64,000 nt of DNA from Phoronis australis (taxonomy: Eukaryota; Phoronida; Phoronidae). The stretch is taken from contig NMRA01000758.1 of assembly GCA_002633005.1 (NCBI GenBank), positions 1 through 64,000 of the forward strand, written 5' to 3'. The stretch's first letter is position 1. The number at the start of each line of letters is the position of its first letter. Position numbers and translations under genes: made by a program. Shown in pieces: positions 59,501 through 64,000 of the stretch. The notes under the pieces are model-generated. The model searched no databases. It was not told the DNA's origin and saw only the letters and a program-made list of their open reading frames with translations.

Positions 59501-62500
59501 AGTGATGTATTGTAATGCAGTTGATATGCAGTGATATGGCAACAACGTGCTACAATACAGTCTATATCCACTGATATAACAATGATTTCCAATTCAATTT
59601 ATATCCACTGATATACCAACAGTGTGCTACACTACAGATTAAGGTAATTTTTCAGTTTATTTACACAAAATAAATGAGGAAACAACTGTTCATAATTTTT
59701 TCTAAGGCTGAATGCTATGTTACGAATAATGAAAATTATATAAAATAAATATATATTTAGATCTATAAAATTATTAACTTGGACCATCCTGTTTGACAAA
59801 ATTATGAGAGTTGAATGTATTACATATAATTTTGTGACAGTTGCAAAAAATCAATTATGAAATAAGGCAAGCTGACACTTCAATTTCTATGGTAAAACTG
59901 CAGTTATTTTTGGCTTATATAAACCGCGTCGTTCATATTTTCAATATCTTATTTTGAATCTAACCATTTTTGACTCATCAATACAGTGATCAATATGACT
60001 TTACCGTTTTCGCCCTAATAACCACCCATGCCCCTATAAGCGCCCCCCCACCCACGCGTTTTCAGACTTCGCTAATATAAGCACCCAGTCCATTGAACGC
60101 CGTGCACATGCAAAAAAGGCCTTACCTACAGTTCTAAAATTCTACAGTAACATCTTCAATTTATCAATAATATCCGACAGTCATGAAAGAATCATTGTGC
60201 GCAGAATTTGTAGTCCAAGAGCCTGGCCGCTGTGTCAGTACTTGGATGTGATTATACACTTCAAGCTTTGCTGATCTTGCGAGGAATGTGTCCCACTATA
60301 TGGCCTGGCCCGTCAGAACAGATACAGCATACTTGTCAACGGGATTGTATTGTAGGTATTTCCCGCCCTCAAAAGGAATCCAAAAATTTTTTCGTACATG
60401 TGAAAACCGCAAATCGAAAACTAATAAAAAACTTGGCCAGTGTTAAAAGCACGTGGCCAGGAAGCGCACGCTACATACATGAACCTGTCATCAAAGACAT
60501 TAGTCGGGAACTATATATTCATGGAACGGGTAGCATAGCATCGGCAAGAAATGAATATTGGCACTAATTTCCGGCAGTTTCTAATACTATAAAAATGTTT
60601 GCGTTATTTTAGGAGGGATTGTTTGATTAATCATAATTAGTGTTTTTAAGCCAAATATCCGATAAAATGACCACTGACAGTGAATGCTTACACACCCTTA
60701 CACCGAAAAATAACTGTCAGATAGTCACGTATGCATCCAGCTACACGGCAACTAATATGGCCTTACTGAGACAAATGTCGAACGTTTTTAGCACATGAGA
60801 CTGGCAAGTGCTGAATGAAACATGTTCTGCTTTAGGCCTACTGCTTGTGTTAATTTCTTTAGGTACAATGCACATCTAGCTCGTTGGATAAGGATTGTGT
60901 TTAATCTGGCAAATGAACTCTGGTGACACGCAGGCCTTTATCCAGGATTTCGAAAATAGGGTGTTCAAAATGGGGTTCCCAATATTCCATGGCGTGCATA
61001 ATTTCGACGCGTAACCCCCAACCCTAGCAATCCTCCCAAACACACAGATTTTTTTACAAAAAATGCATAGACCAAGCATTTTTACATCTAAGATTACAAA
61101 ACAGCCTTCTGTAGAGAGCATTTTTACTAAAAAAACTGTAGACCAAGACCAAGTGTGAGCACAGCAAATTGTATATACTTTGTATATATATTCTATATTA
61201 ATTCCTGCTTTGAAAAAAACCCACTTAAAAGGTTCTTGTTGACAGTGGGTGTCTAAATGATACATTGGGTGTCCTTGCCAGGGCGTCTAGATTAGTGCTA
61301 GGGCGTCCATTTGGACGCCCAGGACGGACGCTGCATAAAGGCCTGGTGACACGCACTCGCTCGCTTACTCACACACACAGACGAACTTTACAATAAAAGC
61401 CACGTGACAACAACAATGTTTGTTCAGACATTGTTCTCGTGTTGCCGATCACAGATGGCAAGATGTAGCAGATTTGTACTTAACCTGCAGTTAATCCCGA
61501 CTCCACAGAAACTTAAAAATCTTAGGGACGCTATTTGGAAAAGTTGAGAAGGATTTCAGGTGATTTGCCTGAGTCGAAACTGTATTTTTATTCAAGCATT
61601 CAAGTCGCCATATCAACGATTGCGATGCAGTCAGTTGGCGAGTTTTTGCCCTGAGCACAATTTTCTGTAACATGATCTTAATTTAACAGCAAAGTTTGAT
61701 AGCAATGCACCACAATGTTGAAGAAAGTCTGTCATTGGTTACAGACACGTCACAGAGCGTAAGTATGATGAATCTTGGCTTCCGATTTTCACCCATTTCG
61801 GAGACCTTGTTTCAACCGCCCTGGGTTACAATAAGCACTCCCCCCCTGAAACAAATTTTTCTAAGTGCCCAGGGCTGTTGTTAGAGAAATACGGTAAGTG
61901 TTGTTTCAAGACAACTATGCAGTATCGACTATTTTATTGTAGACCCTTGACAAATTCAGGCTCAATTTTCCGATTACTTATCCCCTTTGCAACAGTGGAC
62001 ATGCCTGAACATCTTCACCTAGTTTGGATTGCAATATCAGTAGTCATATGTGTGATCCCTTGTTGTAGACCTTAGAGGCTGTTGACGCAAAAGGCAAAAT
62101 TAACAGGATTAGCCAGCAGATGATGAAAGTTTCAAATACTTGATTCTCCTGTCTTGCGGAACGACGTCAATCAATTTCTCATTAGTAAAATTGCCAAATT
62201 ACTTCACTCAGCTCACCTCTAAACCAGAGTATATTGTAGCTGTTATTCATATCAGCAATACCACAATATACTTGTGTTGACGTTTCATATGAGAGACTAC
62301 TTGTGCGATTATTTGTATGGCTATGTGTGTATACGTATACATATTAAGTGTGTATAACTATGGCATGATTGTATTGTATTGTTTCTATAACAACTCATCT
62401 AGGCAATGTTAATAACGAATTGCCCAGATAAAATGTTAATTTTGATTTATGGGATGTAATGTTATCTAATCTATTTACTTAATACTCATGAATAAAAAAG

Positions 62501-63838
62501 TAGAGGAACTTGAGAAACTCAAATCGCAGCTTAGCCTGTGCTAAATAATGTGAGACTTTCAAATAGCAACTTGGCAACAGGTCACCTGGGACCGGATACC
62601 GATGGCCTCTAGAGGATGAGGAGGTACTTTAGAACGCATCACGTCTAAGCATATACATTGTGAATGGGCCTTTTCACAAAGTCGCAGTGGTCCCCTATGC
62701 CACCCGCTGCAAACACATGGTAACTCCTGGTACAACTAGGTGGCGCTATGAGTCACCGGTCCTACGTGATCAGCCCCAATTGCTTTCTGAAAGTCTCCCA
62801 TTGCTGCAGTTAGATAAAGGTTATCACTTTCCAGGGCCCCAAGACCATCAACAACCATTCTTTACTCGAGACTATACTAAAAATTGACTAATCGTATAGC
62901 ATGCTTGAAATGAAGTTTCATATTTCACAGTATGCGATTGGCCAACTTTGTAGTCGAGTCTTCAGAAAAGATGGATGGTCTTGGGCCCATATCACAGTTG
63001 TCCAGGATGGAATATTTACTAAAGCTCCATTCTGGGTAGGCTCTACAAAAAAGAAATGATTCTTTATTCAAACACAGGAAAACTGGTTTACCGTAAATAA
63101 CATGACCAACAACACTCTACGCCTCATTCATCCTGTGACAAAATGTTACATTTTAATTACAGGCTGTACAAAAAATACAAGCTGTATGAACCCATCAAAG
63201 CTGACAATGACAAAATGGCATGTAAAACCAGTGATGTGGGATACATTAACCCACTTATGGTCGCTGAATGTGAAGATGTCACCAACAACAGGATTACTAT
63301 AGTCCCAACTGAAGAAACAAATATAACAGAAATCAATGTCAGTGAAAACAATATATCAGCTCTGGACTATGTAAGTTGTAGCCACGACCACCAGAGGGCA
63401 GCACACATTCAGGAGATCAAATCAACACATGAGGAAGAAGAGTGCTTCCAACCTGTTGGCTTCACAACGGGAGGTGTCAAACTTACACACTCCAAGACAT
63501 CCAGTGGCAAGAATAGCCATGACTGCGGCCAAACTGTGCAAGTAAACACTGAGTGCTGTGAAAACTCAGATTTATCAAAATTCACCCATTCTGAATGTAC
63601 CGCGAGTATTCCACAGGACCAAAGTGAGCACGATTGCAAGATCAGTAACAAAGGGACATTTAATCACTTGGTTCACAGGTACTCAAAGAACATTGAGGTC
63701 CCGCTTTGTATTATAACTGATGGTTTCCATGGTGACATATTAGGTCACAAGACTCCTGCAGATAGAGTAGGAAGACACTCCAAGTGGCCACCTTATGCCT
63801 TCGATGGTGTTACAGTCAGTTGTAAAGCTGAAATATGA
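56366..63838 (+). CDS. Gene 4: receptor of the same plan, lectin exon not found
   Basis: Exons about 56366-56590, 59384-59471 and 63163-63838 join in frame (phase 1, 1-2, 2-stop). They give the end of an extracellular segment with a Gly/Thr/Pro stalk, one membrane helix and a 225-residue tail. The exon phases match genes 1-3, so it belongs to the cluster, but no SUEL domain is visible upstream. The extracellular piece LLRYDHVCRTMMYPKNSTQL looks like Ig strands F and G. The tail has LYEPIK, GYINPL (YxxP and Grb2-type YxN) and LDYVS but lacks the GDLYAQP box. Introns hold a nested transposon. It may have swapped its ectodomain or be partly decayed. Confidence 0.65.
56591..59383. other. Gene 4 intron, no assigned content
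   Basis: Contains the dispersed repeat end GTAAATTCTCACCAATTTCG near 56820 and an unassigned open frame at 58561-58929; otherwise nothing recognised. Confidence 0.45.
58561..58929 (+). other. Unassigned 122-aa open frame in the gene 4 intron
   Basis: Starts MKYKNNLLFKYICVKNAFCL. The second half has Cys-rich ICGHISKVPCCKCKRELVML then FMFCGHTLVLVSAK. AG at 58650-58651 could act as an acceptor. I do not recognise a family; it may be a decayed insert or chance. Not included in gene 4 because no phase-compatible donor is seen. Confidence 0.2.
59384..59471 (+). CDS. Gene 4 exon: transmembrane helix
   Basis: Acceptor CTCTTGTAG, donor GTAAGT, phase 1-2. Encodes GDNGLLTGLVFGGIIVASIL then IRLAIYMAER. 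The helix contains one Arg (ILIRLAI), unusual among the cluster's membrane segments. Confidence 0.8.
59485..59641 (+). repeat. Minisatellite, four 37-40 bp units, next to the gene 4 donor
   Basis: Units begin TATCCACTGATATACCAAC or variants at 59485, 59525, 59565 and 59602. The array starts 13 bp after the membrane exon. Unrelated in sequence to the 28-bp array at the same place in gene 3. Confidence 0.83.
60004..61894. mobile_element. TA-flanked TIR transposon, CCGTATTCG family, copy 2
   Basis: Left end CCGTTTTCGCCCTAATAACC, inverted right end near GAGAAATACGG, both bordered by TA. Most of the interior aligns with 5461-6850, for example GAACCTGTCATCAAAGACAT. Without the nested insert it is about 1.47 kb. 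No transposase. It lies in the gene 4 intron before the tail exon. Confidence 0.86.
60932..61344. mobile_element. Nested 413-bp TIR element with 10-bp TSD
   Basis: Begins AGGCCTTTATCCAGG and ends CTGCATAAAGGCCT, flanked by GGTGACACGC (60922-60931 and 61345-61354). The equivalent site in the 5461-6850 copy, near 6298-6307, has this sequence once and uninterrupted. The 10-bp duplication fits Mutator-like elements best. Includes the repeated phrase GGGCGTC near its right end. Confidence 0.9.
61897..63162. other. Gene 4 last intron, downstream part, nothing identified
   Basis: No exon or repeat was recognised between the transposon and the tail exon. Confidence 0.5.
63163..63838 (+). CDS. Gene 4 exon: cytoplasmic tail
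   Basis: Acceptor TTTTAATTACAG, phase 2, open to TGA at 63836-63838. Starts RLYKKYKLYEPIKADNDKMA. Contains SDVGYINPLMVAECEDV and SALDYVSCSHDHQ, then a Cys- and His-bearing region unlike the tails of genes 1-3, for example ECCENSDLSKFTHSECTASI. Tyrosine sites lie in the membrane-proximal third only. Confidence 0.77.
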
Positions 63839-64000
63839 AGAGACTTCATGAAAAAGTAACTCACAACTGGTCATATGGTTTTGTTTGTGAAGACAGATGT
63901 GACTGGATTGTGGTTTCTTCATTTGTGCACAATGGCAAACCGATGAAATCTTATTTTGTTTAATTGCTTAGCAAAAATCTTAAGAAACAGTGGTAGGTCT
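63839..64000. other. 3' flank of gene 4
   Basis: No AATAAA or ATTAAA is seen before the window ends, so the polyadenylation site lies beyond or uses a variant. Confidence 0.5.

Noticed and set aside
60876-61265. 129-aa minus-strand open frame
   Set aside because: It crosses the boundary of the nested 413-bp element, so it cannot be an old gene of either sequence.
1-64000. CRISPR arrays, bacterial operons, tRNA or rRNA genes
   Set aside because: Split genes with GT..AG introns show that this is animal DNA; tandem repeats here lack CRISPR spacing, and no tRNA or rRNA signature was recognised.

Overview
The window is animal (metazoan) genomic DNA, not bacterial. Genes are split into short exons with GT..AG introns, the DNA is AT-rich, and it is crowded with DNA transposons, MITE-like elements and minisatellites. 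The repeat content and the gene family suggest a marine invertebrate (lancelet, hemichordate, echinoderm or similar), but the species cannot be named from sequence alone.

The main content is a tandem cluster on the + strand of single-pass membrane receptors built to one plan: signal peptide exon, SUEL-type (galactose/rhamnose-binding) lectin exon, Thr/Pro/Ser-rich stalk exon(s), transmembrane exon, and one long cytoplasmic-tail exon. Gene 1 (3148-9547) lacks a visible signal exon. Gene 2 (27227-46320, 509 aa) and gene 3 (47922-52253, 387 aa) look complete. Gene 4 (about 56366-63838) has stalk, membrane and tail exons but no lectin exon that I can find; possible Ig-like pieces lie there instead. 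A fifth, decayed tail with an ITAM-like YxxL-x9-YxxL signature lies at 25348-25754. Extracellular exons have phase 1 boundaries throughout, and the membrane exon always runs from phase 1 to phase 2. All four tails carry tyrosine motifs of YxxP type, and tails 2 and 3 share a box reading IPHxExxGDLYAxPVK. My inference is a lineage-specific family of lectin receptors that signal through tyrosine phosphorylation, possibly in recognition or immunity. No ligand or function can be read from DNA.

Region by region: 1-160 minisatellite; 3148-9547 gene 1, with transposons in its introns; 9.5-25.1 kb intergenic and transposon-rich, with a 2.8 kb TA-flanked element (12292-15071), a hAT-type transposase pseudogene (16781-17350) and a 5.8 kb element with perfect 29-nt terminal inverted repeats (19282-25075); 25.3-25.8 kb receptor relic; 27.2-46.3 kb gene 2, whose introns hold a complex repeat array (28.2-31.6 kb), a hairpin minisatellite (31.7-32.1 kb) and a 4.3 kb transposon (34636-38958); 47.9-52.3 kb gene 3, with a duplicated stalk exon and a minisatellite that overlaps a splice donor; 52.4-63.8 kb gene 4, with a transposon that carries a second, nested transposon.

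I saw no rRNA, tRNA or CRISPR array, and no intact transposase. Exon boundaries come from reading frame, phase agreement and splice consensus only.
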